Source: CAZKYP01 sp964556885 (GTDB taxonomy: Bacteria > Planctomycetota > Phycisphaerae > Sedimentisphaerales > Anaerobacaceae). Taken from it: a stretch of 5,743 nucleotides of DNA. The position numbers and the translations under genes were made by a program. The stretch covers positions 1-5,743 of the forward strand of contig CAZKYP010000207.1 in the NCBI GenBank assembly GCA_964556885.1, in the 5' to 3' direction. Under the pieces are notes generated by a model. That model was not told the DNA's origin. It saw only the letters and a program-made list of their open reading frames with translations, and searched no databases. Shown here piece by piece: positions 1 through 5,015 of this stretch; position 1 is the stretch's first letter, and the number at the start of each line of letters is the position of its first letter.

Positions 1-163
1 TGATGGAATCTTTGGTGGCGAACAACGTCACGTTCTTCCAGCCTCGGGCTACGAGTCCTTCCGTGATGTTGCTTGCAACGGTTTCCCACGCGCCGTATGC
101 CCGCGGTGGTGTCCGCCACGCGACCGGCGACAAAACAGCAATCCGTTTGCTCTTGATATCCAT
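1..163 (-). CDS. Glycosyltransferase family 4, N-terminal fragment (runs off the window)
   Basis: Only the first 54 codons are present; the gene continues beyond base 1. The protein starts MDIKSKRIAVLSPVAWRTPP, followed by an aromatic/glycine stretch (RAYGAWETV), then SNITEGLVARGW and VTLFAT. This β-strand, substrate loop, helix (SN-TEGL--RG), β-strand (VTLFAT-DS) layout is the usual opening of GT-B fold, family-4 glycosyltransferases, which move a sugar from a nucleotide donor to a glycan or lipid acceptor on the cytoplasmic side. The ATG at 161-163 is preceded in frame by a TAG (176-178) only four codons upstream, so the start is well bounded, although no Shine-Dalgarno sequence is visible. 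It lies 69 bp downstream of the nucleotide-sugar dehydrogenase on the same strand, so cotranscription is likely and suggests surface-polysaccharide synthesis. Donor and acceptor cannot be told because the C-terminal donor domain is missing. Confidence 0.85.
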   Translation of the reverse strand, partial: MDIKSKRIAVLSPVAWRTPPRAYGAWETVASNITEGLVARGWKNVTLFATKDSI

Positions 164-174
164 ATTGGTAAGTG

Positions 175-208
175 TCTAAAGTTTAGAGCCGTGTTGTCAC
201 AATGTGAC
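175..208. repeat. Two short dyads in the dehydrogenase-glycosyltransferase gap
   Basis: TCTAAAGTTTAGA (175-187) is a perfect 6-bp inverted repeat around one base, lying 12 bp upstream of the glycosyltransferase start. GTCACAATGTGAC (196-208) is a 5-bp inverted repeat with a 3-base centre. Neither is followed by a T-run in the direction of transcription, so they are not convincing terminators. They could be a protein site or a weak RNA hairpin in the intercistronic region. Confidence 0.5.
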
Positions 209-212
209 CCAC

Positions 213-242
213 TTTTGTCACTTTAGTTCACTTTAGCTCACT
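213..242 (-). repeat. Three 10-bp tandem repeat units covering the dehydrogenase stop codon
   Basis: Read on the minus strand the units are AGTGAGCTAA (233-242), AGTGAACTAA (223-232) and the more diverged AGTGACAAAA (213-222). The first unit contains the last codons and TAA stop of the dehydrogenase; the others are untranslated. Period and phase are clear for two units and weaker for the third. The function is unknown; it may be a small slippage-generated repeat. Confidence 0.7.
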
Positions 243-1876
243 GTCTTTGTTCTGGATTCTTTCTTTATCCGCTGTATATGCCCTCTGCCGAGGCCTTTCA
301 CCTCGCAGCCGAGTTCGAAATATCTGCGGATTTTATCATCATCTAAAATCCCGAAACAATCGATAACCGCCAGCGGCCCGCCGGCCCACTCGACTATTTT
401 ATCCGGATTAAGTTCCATATAAGGTGAATGAGGTACTGCTAATATGATTGCCTGAGCACCTGCGAGTGCGGCGGCCAGGTCTTTCTGGACGCGGATGTTG
501 ACCAGATTGTCCTGGTTACGGAAAAACCTTGCGAGCGAATGACCCGGCGCCGGATATGTATCCTGCTCTTCAAGCTCGAACCAGTGTTCGAGATACGGAT
601 CATGCACTCTGATATCGGCGCCCATCTCGGTCAATTTTCGCACGACCACCTCCGAGCCGCTGTAGCGGGTATCGCCGACGTCCTGTCGGTAGCTTGCTCC
701 GCATAGAAGAACGCTTGCGCCTGCTATCTGCTGATTCATATTTCGAAGTGCATCCCTCGTCAGTGTTGCCACGTGCAGGCCGCGAGTGTCATTAACGTCG
801 ATCGCGGTTGTCGTTATTTTAAATATATCGTCATCGAACCCAAGAATATGTTTATACGCCCAGTAGCCGAGTCCGCCGTCTTTCGGCAGGCAGTATCCGC
901 CGATACCCGGGCCGGGGAATATGATATTGCAGTGAGTCGGCCGGACTTTGATTGCCTTGATGACCTTTATCAGGTCCACGCCGTTGCGTTCGGCGAACAG
1001 GCTCCATTCATCGAGGAATGCCAAAATCGTCGCACGGTATGAGTTTTCGACGATCTTGGTCGTTTCAGATTCTATCGGACGGTCCATAACCGTCAGGGGG
1101 AACTTTTCTGTATTCAGCACCTCTCGCAGGAATTTTTCGACACGTTCTCTGGCCTGTGCGTTGCAGCCGGAGCAGACTCGCCAGAAATCCCGAATGGATG
1201 AGACATAATGTTTACCCGGCATCACACGCTCGAAGCTGTGTGCTAAAAGAGGTTCGGTCTGGATGCCGCGGGCGGCGAAGGCCTTTTTCATAATCGGCCA
1301 TGCTACGAATTCCGTAGTGCCGGGCGCCACAGTTGTTTCAATCAGGGTTAGGCAGTTCGGTGGAATTTTATCACCAATGGTTTTTATTGTTGCTTCCAAT
1401 GCTCCCATTTCGGCTGTTCCTGTCCGCATATTGCCGAGGTCTTTTTTTGTATAATCGCATTGGACATCCACTACTACACAATCGGCCAGTTTCAGACAGT
1501 CACTGTTATAGGTGGCGATAAGCGTTTTCTTTTCGAGTACACAACGGGCAATCATCGGGTCCACTTCGGGATCTTCGGCCTTTACCGGTGATATACCTTG
1601 ATTGAGCAATGGAATCTTCCAATAACTTCGGGTACTGGGTCGCTGGCAGCCGATGACAAACTTGCTCGGCTTGCCGGTATTTTTATTGACGGTATCGGCG
1701 ATAATGGCCGCCATAACGGCGCCGACAAAACCCACACCCATTACAACGACGATTTCCTTGCCCTCACTGCGGGCCGCTTCTGTCAGTGATTCGATACGCT
1801 GGTATTCAGTGGCGTACTCATCCTGTTGTGGAATAGCAAACTGCTCGCCTGTCGGACTTACAGAATATCCTGTCAT
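233..1876 (-). CDS. Nucleotide-sugar dehydrogenase (UDP-glucose / UDP-ManNAc 6-dehydrogenase superfamily)
   Basis: A 547-residue NAD-dependent enzyme expected to oxidise the C6 hydroxyl of a UDP-sugar to a uronic acid in two steps, feeding polysaccharide synthesis in the cytoplasm. The Rossmann nucleotide-binding motif GVGFVG is at residues 47-52. TTVAPGTT (181-188) matches the family STV-PGT loop, and FERVMPGK (215-222) matches the PER--PG segment. ESETTKIVENSYRA (269-282) carries the conserved Lys274 and Asn278. GIGGYCLPKD (324-333) holds the catalytic Cys329 and Asp333. ASYRQDVGDTRYS (394-406) and VHDPY (424-428) mark the C-terminal UDP-binding domain. The protein is about 100 residues longer than typical members: there is a ~40-residue N-terminal lead before the Rossmann strand and extra sequence near 430-465. 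The ATG at 1874-1876 is supported by a GAGAGGA ribosome site 7 bases upstream, so the long N-terminus is probably real. The substrate (glucose, GlcNAc or ManNAc) cannot be assigned. The glycosyltransferase follows directly. Confidence 0.93.
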   Translation of the reverse strand: MTGYSVSPTGEQFAIPQQDEYATEYQRIESLTEAARSEGKEIVVVMGVGFVGAVMAAIIADTVNKNTGKPSKFVIGCQRPSTRSYWKIPLLNQGISPVKAEDPEVDPMIARCVLEKKTLIATYNSDCLKLADCVVVDVQCDYTKKDLGNMRTGTAEMGALEATIKTIGDKIPPNCLTLIETTVAPGTTEFVAWPIMKKAFAARGIQTEPLLAHSFERVMPGKHYVSSIRDFWRVCSGCNAQARERVEKFLREVLNTEKFPLTVMDRPIESETTKIVENSYRATILAFLDEWSLFAERNGVDLIKVIKAIKVRPTHCNIIFPGPGIGGYCLPKDGGLGYWAYKHILGFDDDIFKITTTAIDVNDTRGLHVATLTRDALRNMNQQIAGASVLLCGASYRQDVGDTRYSGSEVVVRKLTEMGADIRVHDPYLEHWFELEEQDTYPAPGHSLARFFRNQDNLVNIRVQKDLAAALAGAQAIILAVPHSPYMELNPDKIVEWAGGPLAVIDCFGILDDDKIRRYFELGCEVKGLGRGHIQRIKKESRTKTVS

Positions 1877-1883
1877 TACAGGT

Positions 1884-1904
1884 TCCTCTCACAATTAATA
1901 TTGT
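1884..1904 (-). promoter_or_regulatory. Ribosome-binding site with adjacent 14-bp dyad, dehydrogenase leader
   Basis: On the minus strand GAGAGGA (1884-1890) sits 7 bases before the dehydrogenase ATG and fixes the start. Immediately upstream is ACAATATTAATTGT (1891-1904), an inverted repeat of ACAAT and ATTGT around ATTA. In RNA this would be a 5-bp stem abutting the ribosome site; in DNA it could be an operator. The ribosome site is well supported, the dyad's role is not. Confidence 0.6.
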
Positions 1905-1906
1905 GG

Positions 1907-1986
1907 AAAGTCTAACGCCAATTAGATACGACAAAATCCTGACGCTAACTAAGGCACATATTATAAAGAGCCAATAAAAGTCTAAC
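1907..1986. repeat. Direct repeat AAAGTCTAAC, two copies 70 bp apart
   Basis: Exact 10-bp copies lie at 1907-1916 and 1977-1986, start to start 70 bp. They flank the candidate -10 box of the dehydrogenase, the distal copy falling in its -35 area. They may be binding sites for one protein or chance in AT-rich DNA. Confidence 0.5.
1960..1965 (-). promoter_or_regulatory. Candidate -10 box for the dehydrogenase operon
   Basis: The minus strand reads a perfect TATAAT here, about 84 bp before the dehydrogenase ATG, implying a leader of roughly 75 bases. No good -35 hexamer sits 16-18 bp upstream (the region reads around ATGTTAG), so an activator would be needed or the match is chance. The dehydrogenase might instead be read through from the upstream 70-residue gene. 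Confidence 0.3.
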
Positions 1987-2044
1987 ATTGTATCTATTTA
2001 TATCAATGTTTTTCTATCAACTTATCGGTTTGCAATACAAACCG
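1984..2044. repeat. Two inverted repeats between the small gene and the dehydrogenase
   Basis: AACATTG (1984-1990) pairs with CAATGTT (2004-2010) over a 13-base loop, and CGGTTTG (2026-2032) pairs with CAAACCG (2038-2044) over a 5-base loop. The second also abuts a 10-bp palindrome GTTTATAAAC (2044-2053). On the minus strand, the direction of both flanking genes, neither stem is followed by a T-run, so they are poor intrinsic terminators. They may still block or regulate read-through, or be operators for the dehydrogenase promoter. Confidence 0.5.
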
Positions 2045-2092
2045 TTTATAAACATTTTTTGGGGATTATTCGGACAGTTAATTCATAGATTG

Positions 2093-2305
2093 TCATTTGT
2101 TTGGATTGATTCTTTGAAGTTTATGCTCCTCTATCACCCTTTTTAGCCATTGGACTATTGCGGGTTTATAGTCATATTCGTCCAGGTCTTTGAGATCATT
2201 CGGGTCAAGCGGGCCGGCCCCGCCCAGGATTTCTCCCAAAGAAGTGCTCTTTATGGCGTATATTTTACCGTTACTGTGTTGCCAGAATCCTTTTATCGCA
2301 TTCAT
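2093..2305 (-). CDS. Small hypothetical protein, 70 residues
   Basis: I do not recognise a named family. The protein is soluble and has a coherent fold-like pattern: an N-terminal β-like segment (GFWQHSNGKIYAIKS, residues 6-20), a glycine/proline turn (GGAGPLDPNDL, 28-38), an acidic stretch (DLDEYDY, 40-46) and a C-terminal amphipathic helix (IVQWLKRVIEEHKL, 50-63). There is no signal peptide or membrane segment. Its reality is supported by a strong AAAAGGAG ribosome site (2312-2319) 6 bases before the ATG and a good minus-strand promoter at 2331-2359. It is divergent from the sigma-54 activator gene and shares a 133-bp control region with it. Its role is unknown; the segment reads like a small conserved regulator or binding protein, but that is only an impression. 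Confidence 0.75.
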   Translation of the reverse strand: MNAIKGFWQHSNGKIYAIKSTSLGEILGGAGPLDPNDLKDLDEYDYKPAIVQWLKRVIEEHKLQRINPNK

Positions 2306-2311
2306 TATTTA

Positions 2312-2319
2312 CTCCTTTT
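2312..2319 (-). promoter_or_regulatory. Strong ribosome-binding site of the 70-residue gene
   Basis: The minus strand reads AAAAGGAG, with 6 bases (TAAATA) before the ATG at 2303-2305. This is the best Shine-Dalgarno in the left half. It decides in favour of this gene over the antisense upstream extension of the sigma-54 activator frame. Confidence 0.75.
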
Positions 2320-2330
2320 CAAATGATAAT

Positions 2331-2359
2331 ATAATAATAGATGGGTTCCGATATATCAA
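2331..2359 (-). promoter_or_regulatory. Sigma-70-type promoter for the 70-residue gene
   Basis: On the minus strand TTGATA (2354-2359) and TATTAT (2331-2336) are separated by exactly 17 bp, each matching consensus at 5 of 6 positions. The predicted transcript starts near 2324, leaving a leader of about 18 bases that includes the ribosome site. The -35 box overlaps the left outer arm of the palindrome at 2349-2413, so a protein bound there would probably affect this promoter. Confidence 0.55.
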
Positions 2360-2413
2360 TAGCAACAAAAATGTATTTTATTGTAATAAATCTACATTTT
2401 TGTTATTATATCG
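2349..2413. repeat. Nested 65-bp palindrome in the divergent control region
   Basis: Three nested inverted repeats share one centre. The outer arms are CGATATA (2349-2355) and TATATCG (2407-2413). The middle arms, AACAAAAATGTA (2364-2375) and TACATTTTTGTT (2393-2404), are a perfect 12 bp. The inner arms are TTTATT (2377-2382) and AATAAA (2385-2390). Small unpaired patches of unequal length separate the three levels. It lies between the divergent starts, ending 25 bp before the activator ATG. It overlaps the -35 of the minus promoter and the candidate plus promoter. No T-run or GC-rich stem suggests a terminator, so an operator or a leader-RNA structure is more likely. Confidence 0.8.
2381..2409 (+). 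promoter_or_regulatory. Candidate promoter of the sigma-54 activator gene
   Basis: TTGTAA (2381-2386) and TATTAT (2404-2409) are spaced 17 bp and match consensus at 4 and 5 of 6 positions. Transcription would start near 2416, giving a short leader containing the ribosome site. The whole promoter lies inside the right half of the palindrome. An alternative is TTTACT (2308-2313), 16 bp, TATAAT (2330-2335), which would place the full palindrome in the transcript leader. The sequence alone does not choose between them. Confidence 0.4.
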
Positions 2414-2427
2414 ATTTATTTCCTGCG

Positions 2428-2433
2428 AAAGGA
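2428..2433 (+). promoter_or_regulatory. Ribosome-binding site fixing the activator start
   Basis: AAAGGA lies 5 bases before the ATG at 2439-2441. It supports that start over an in-frame ATG 249 bases upstream (2190), whose extension would run antisense through the 70-residue gene and through the palindrome and gives low-complexity, non-domain sequence. Confidence 0.75.
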
Positions 2434-2438
2434 ATATT

Positions 2439-3965
2439 ATGAAAGCTAAACTGACAGGTGAAATCCTACTTTTAAGTGATATATCGAAGGCCTTTGCCGA
2501 GTCGCTTGACCTCGAAGCGACGTTGAAATCCATACTCAAGTTATTTGATACACACCTCAAGCTGCGTCGTGGTACTATTACCCTGCTTGACCCGGATACC
2601 GAGATGATACACGTAAGGGTGGCCCACGGACTCAGCAATAAGTCGAAGAGCGAAGCCAGCTACAGGATGGGTGAAGGTATCACGGGCATGGTTGTGCAGA
2701 GCGGCAAGGAAATTATTGTGCCGGATATATCCAAGGATCCGCGTTTTTTATCCAGAACCGGTTCTCGCGGGCAGGAGAGAGGTAAAAAGGTGGCGTTCTT
2801 CTGCGTTCCCATCAAATTAGAGGGAGAAACAATCGGTGCTCTTAGTGCGGACAAGCAGGTTGGAATAAAAGACGACTTTGAAGCTAATATCAGATTGCTG
2901 AATGTCTTTGCGACGATGGTTGCCCAGGCGGTCAAGCTTAATAAGCTTGTCGAGTCAGACCGCAGGCAGCTTCGCGACGAGAATGTACGTTTACGCCGCG
3001 AGTTGAAGTCACAGTTCGACATTCACAATATGGTCGGCAGCAGCAATGCAATGAAGGAGGTATACCGGCTTATCGAGCAGGTTGCCGACAGTAATGCAAC
3101 GGTTCTTATTCGCGGCGAAAGCGGGACGGGCAAGGACCTCGTCGCCCATGCAATTCATTATAACAGCCCGAGGACGGAAAAACCTTTTGTAAAGGTTAAC
3201 TGCACGGCCCTGCCGGATACATTATTGGAAAGCGAGCTTTTCGGACATGAAAAAGGCGCTTTTACAGGTGCATCTGAAAGAAAGATCGGCAGGTTTGAGA
3301 TGGCGCATGGTGGAACAATCTTTCTTGATGAAATTGGTGATTTTTCAATGAATCTGCAGGTCAAGCTGTTGCGGATTATTCAGTTCAGGGAGTTCGAAAG
3401 GGTCGGGGGTACCGAGACGATAAAGACAAATGTCAGGATAGTTGTTGCCACACATAAAAACCTCGAGGAACAGATCAAAGAAGGATTATTCCGTGAAGAC
3501 CTTTATTACAGGATTAACGTATTTCCAATCTATCTGCCGCCGCTAAGAGAGCGCAAGGACGATATAATGCTTTTGGCCGATTATTTTCTTGAAAGAATTG
3601 CCGCAGAAAATAACAAGAATATCTCCCGGATATCGACGCCTGCAATCGAAATGCTCACGAGGTATCATTGGCCCGGCAATATCAGGGAGCTTGAAAACTG
3701 CATTGAAAGGGCGGTTCTGCTGTGTGATGATGAGGTTATTCGTTCGGAACATCTGCCACCATCTCTCCAGATGGTCAAGAAAGACGAGTTGTCGGACAAG
3801 CTTTCGCTGACCGAAAGAGTGGAGAATCTGGAAAAGGAACTGATTGTTGATGCTTTGAAAAAATGCGGGGGCCAGCAGCGCAAGGCTGCAAAGGATTTAG
3901 CTATAACCGAGCGCATGTTAGGTTATAAAATCAGCAAATACAACATCCATCCCAAATATATTTAA
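2439..3965 (+). CDS. NifA/NtrC-type sigma-54-dependent transcriptional activator (GAF, AAA+, Fis HTH)
   Basis: A 508-residue enhancer-binding protein that uses ATP to remodel RNA polymerase-sigma-54. Residues ~5-170 form a GAF sensory domain (GEGITGMVVQSGK at 78-90, then VPDISKDPRF). A short charged, probably coiled linker (~170-195) follows. The AAA+ domain has Walker A GESGTGKD (226-233), the sigma-54-contacting GAFTGA loop (273-278), Walker B GGTIFLDEIG (291-300), the arginine-finger region FREDLYYRINVFP (351-363) and sensor II WPGNIRELEN (411-420). A Fis-type helix-turn-helix occupies the C-terminus (QQRKAAKDLAITERMLGYKI, ~479-498). The layout and the C-terminus resemble NifA more than NtrC, as there is no phosphoreceiver domain. 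The C-X4-C linker motif typical of oxygen-sensitive rhizobial NifA is absent. A sigma-54 promoter for a β-barrel/amt operon lies 151 bp downstream and is the likely target. Regulating nif genes is possible but not shown here. Confidence 0.95.
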   Translation: MKAKLTGEILLLSDISKAFAESLDLEATLKSILKLFDTHLKLRRGTITLLDPDTEMIHVRVAHGLSNKSKSEASYRMGEGITGMVVQSGKEIIVPDISKDPRFLSRTGSRGQERGKKVAFFCVPIKLEGETIGALSADKQVGIKDDFEANIRLLNVFATMVAQAVKLNKLVESDRRQLRDENVRLRRELKSQFDIHNMVGSSNAMKEVYRLIEQVADSNATVLIRGESGTGKDLVAHAIHYNSPRTEKPFVKVNCTALPDTLLESELFGHEKGAFTGASERKIGRFEMAHGGTIFLDEIGDFSMNLQVKLLRIIQFREFERVGGTETIKTNVRIVVATHKNLEEQIKEGLFREDLYYRINVFPIYLPPLRERKDDIMLLADYFLERIAAENNKNISRISTPAIEMLTRYHWPGNIRELENCIERAVLLCDDEVIRSEHLPPSLQMVKKDELSDKLSLTERVENLEKELIVDALKKCGGQQRKAAKDLAITERMLGYKISKYNIHPKYI

Positions 3966-3980
3966 TCAGCTACTCAAAGC

Positions 3981-4044
3981 TACAATAATGTCGATGAAAT
4001 GGAATATAATTACAATATTGTAGTTTTGTATAATATGGATTATA
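3981..4044. promoter_or_regulatory. Candidate upstream activator sites: clustered dyads before the sigma-54 promoter
   Basis: Three dyad-like elements lie at about -160 to -100 from the predicted start. TACAATAATGT (3981-3991) is imperfect. TACAATATTGTA (4011-4022) is a perfect 12-bp palindrome, extendable to AATTACAATATTGTAGTT (4008-4025) with one mismatched pair. TATAATATGGATTATA (4029-4044) is a perfect 6-bp inverted repeat with a 4-base centre. Their centres, near 3986, 4016.5 and 4036.5, are about 30 and 20 bp apart, close to whole helical turns. Position and phasing fit enhancer sites for a sigma-54 activator. The sequence is not the classical NifA TGT-N10-ACA site, and AT-richness makes chance dyads more likely. 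Confidence 0.45.
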
Positions 4045-4062
4045 GTTTCCCATTATTTACAT

Positions 4063-4092
4063 AACACTTTGTGCAGAAAGCACTAAGGTGTT
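4063..4092. repeat. Imperfect stem-loop upstream of the sigma-54 promoter
   Basis: GTGC (4071-4074) and GCAC (4080-4083) flank AGAAA. Beyond a T-T mismatch, the arms CTT/AAG and AACA/TGTT (4063-4066 with 4089-4092) pair around one bulged G (4088), giving about 11 bp in all. It lies 98 bp past the activator stop and 24 bp before the -24 element. It could be a weak terminator for the activator transcript, although no T-run follows directly, or another regulator site. Confidence 0.45.
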
Positions 4093-4115
4093 TCAGTTAA
4101 CATCCCTTTTTATTC

Positions 4116-4131
4116 TGGCACATCAATTGCT
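4116..4131 (+). promoter_or_regulatory. Sigma-54 (-24/-12) promoter of the β-barrel/amt operon
   Basis: TGGCACATCAATTGCT matches the sigma-54 consensus TGGCAC-N5-TTGCW at every defined base, with the required 10 bp between the GG (4117-4118) and GC (4129-4130). Counting C4130 as -12 puts the start near 4142 and gives a ~75-base leader. It lies in the gap just after a gene for a sigma-54 activator and reads toward the β-barrel and amt genes. Nitrogen-limitation control of amt from sigma-54 promoters is well established in other bacteria. Confidence 0.9.
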
Positions 4132-4201
4132 TTGTAGAGATTTAACATGTTTTATTTCGGTTAACTGGAAATGTTCTAACGAAAATATTTAGAGTTTTAA
4201 C

Positions 4202-4207
4202 AAGGAG
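4202..4207 (+). promoter_or_regulatory. Ribosome-binding site fixing the β-barrel gene start
   Basis: AAGGAG is 9 bases before the ATG at 4217. Another in-frame ATG at 4208 directly abuts the AAGGAG with no spacer, so ribosomes should use 4217. This also gives a cleaner signal peptide beginning MKKVK. Confidence 0.8.
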
Positions 4208-4216
4208 ATGGCACAA

Positions 4217-4981
4217 ATGAAGAAAGTAAAATTGTTGATGGCAGTGATAGGTCTTGTTATTTCCGGCACAGGGGCAACCTGGGGGCAGGATGAAGTGGCT
4301 ATAGACTTTTCTGCGGATTATTTTGGTAAGTACATCTGGCGAGGTCAGAACCTGAATGATGACAATGTATTTCAGCCTGGTGTAAGCGTCGGCTGGAGAA
4401 ACGTGACTGTTGACATCTGGGGCAGCCTTGAGTTGACTGATTTCAGCGATCACAGGAATGAATTTACAGAGTTCGATTATTCACTTGATTACTCAGATGA
4501 TGTGCCAGGTATGAAAGGTGTTGGTTATTCTGTGGGTTTGATTTATTACGATTTTCCGAATACCAAATTATTTGACACAACTGAGGCATATCTTGGATTC
4601 AGTTTTGATTTACCTCTGAGTCCGTCCGTTACATGGTATCTCGATTTAGATGAGGCTGAGGGTTCGTATGTTAATGTAGGAGTCGGATATAGTATAGAAA
4701 AAATCTGCGAGCTTGGGCCGGACGTTCCGGTCGCAATGGAAACAGGTGCCAGTTTAGGGTGGGGTAGTAGTTCGTACAATAAGTACTATTGGGGCACCGA
4801 CCATGCTAAGCTGAATGATCTTGTACTCTCAGCCTCTTTTCCATTCGAGATAGGCGGCTGGACGATTACACCGAGCCTGAATTATGTAACGCTGGTTAGC
4901 GACGGCATACGTAATACAGATGCTTATGATACGTCCAGCGATTATTTCTTCGCTGGTATTGGAGCAAGTAAAGGATTTTAA
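4217..4981 (+). CDS. Outer-membrane β-barrel protein, putative porin-like (TorF/Gcw_chp-like)
   Basis: A 254-residue exported protein. Residues 1-~24 form a signal peptide: MKKVK, the hydrophobic core LLMAVIGLVISGTGA, then a likely cut near TWG-QDE. The mature part is a series of alternating, aromatic-rich β strands (for example YIWRGQNL at 39-46, VSVGWRNVTVDIWGS at 56-70, FTEFDYSLDYS at 83-93, VGYSVGLIYYDFP at 102-114, ASLGWGSSSYN at 178-188). It ends in a terminal phenylalanine (GIGASKGF), the usual barrel-assembly signal. The opening D-Y--KY-WRG-NL followed by QPGVSVG resembles the TorF-type/Gcw_chp putative porins. Family assignment is by eye. It is the first gene after the sigma-54 promoter and lies 34 bp upstream of amt, so an outer-membrane role under nitrogen limitation is inferred. 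Whether it passes ammonium or another nitrogen compound, or does something else, is unknown. Confidence 0.85.
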   Translation: MKKVKLLMAVIGLVISGTGATWGQDEVAIDFSADYFGKYIWRGQNLNDDNVFQPGVSVGWRNVTVDIWGSLELTDFSDHRNEFTEFDYSLDYSDDVPGMKGVGYSVGLIYYDFPNTKLFDTTEAYLGFSFDLPLSPSVTWYLDLDEAEGSYVNVGVGYSIEKICELGPDVPVAMETGASLGWGSSSYNKYYWGTDHAKLNDLVLSASFPFEIGGWTITPSLNYVTLVSDGIRNTDAYDTSSDYFFAGIGASKGF

Positions 4982-5015
4982 GAAGTGATGTTTCTTTTGA
5001 ATAAAGGGCATAAAA

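Noticed and set aside
2004..2014. Intrinsic terminator formed by AACATTG/CAATGTT followed by five T
   Set aside because: The T-run is on the plus strand, where no gene ends upstream; the stem is AT-rich with a 13-base loop.
2190..2438. Upstream in-frame extension of the sigma-54 activator by 83 residues
   Set aside because: It lacks a ribosome site at 2190, runs antisense to the well-supported 70-residue gene, passes through the palindrome and yields low-complexity residues outside any domain; the ATG at 2439 has AAAGGA at the right distance.
2660..3022. 120-residue minus-strand frame inside the activator gene
   Set aside because: It is fully antisense to the GAF domain coding sequence, with serine/arginine-rich shadow composition and no independent support.
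3966..4115. Classical NifA site TGT-N10-ACA or NtrC box (GCAC-N7-GTGC)
   Set aside because: Checking each TGT found none with ACA at N10; the only GTGC/GCAC pair (4071-4083) is in the opposite order to an NtrC box.
4208..4216. ATG at 4208 as start of the β-barrel protein
   Set aside because: It directly abuts the AAGGAG ribosome site with no spacer; the ATG at 4217 has a 9-base spacer and a standard signal-peptide start.
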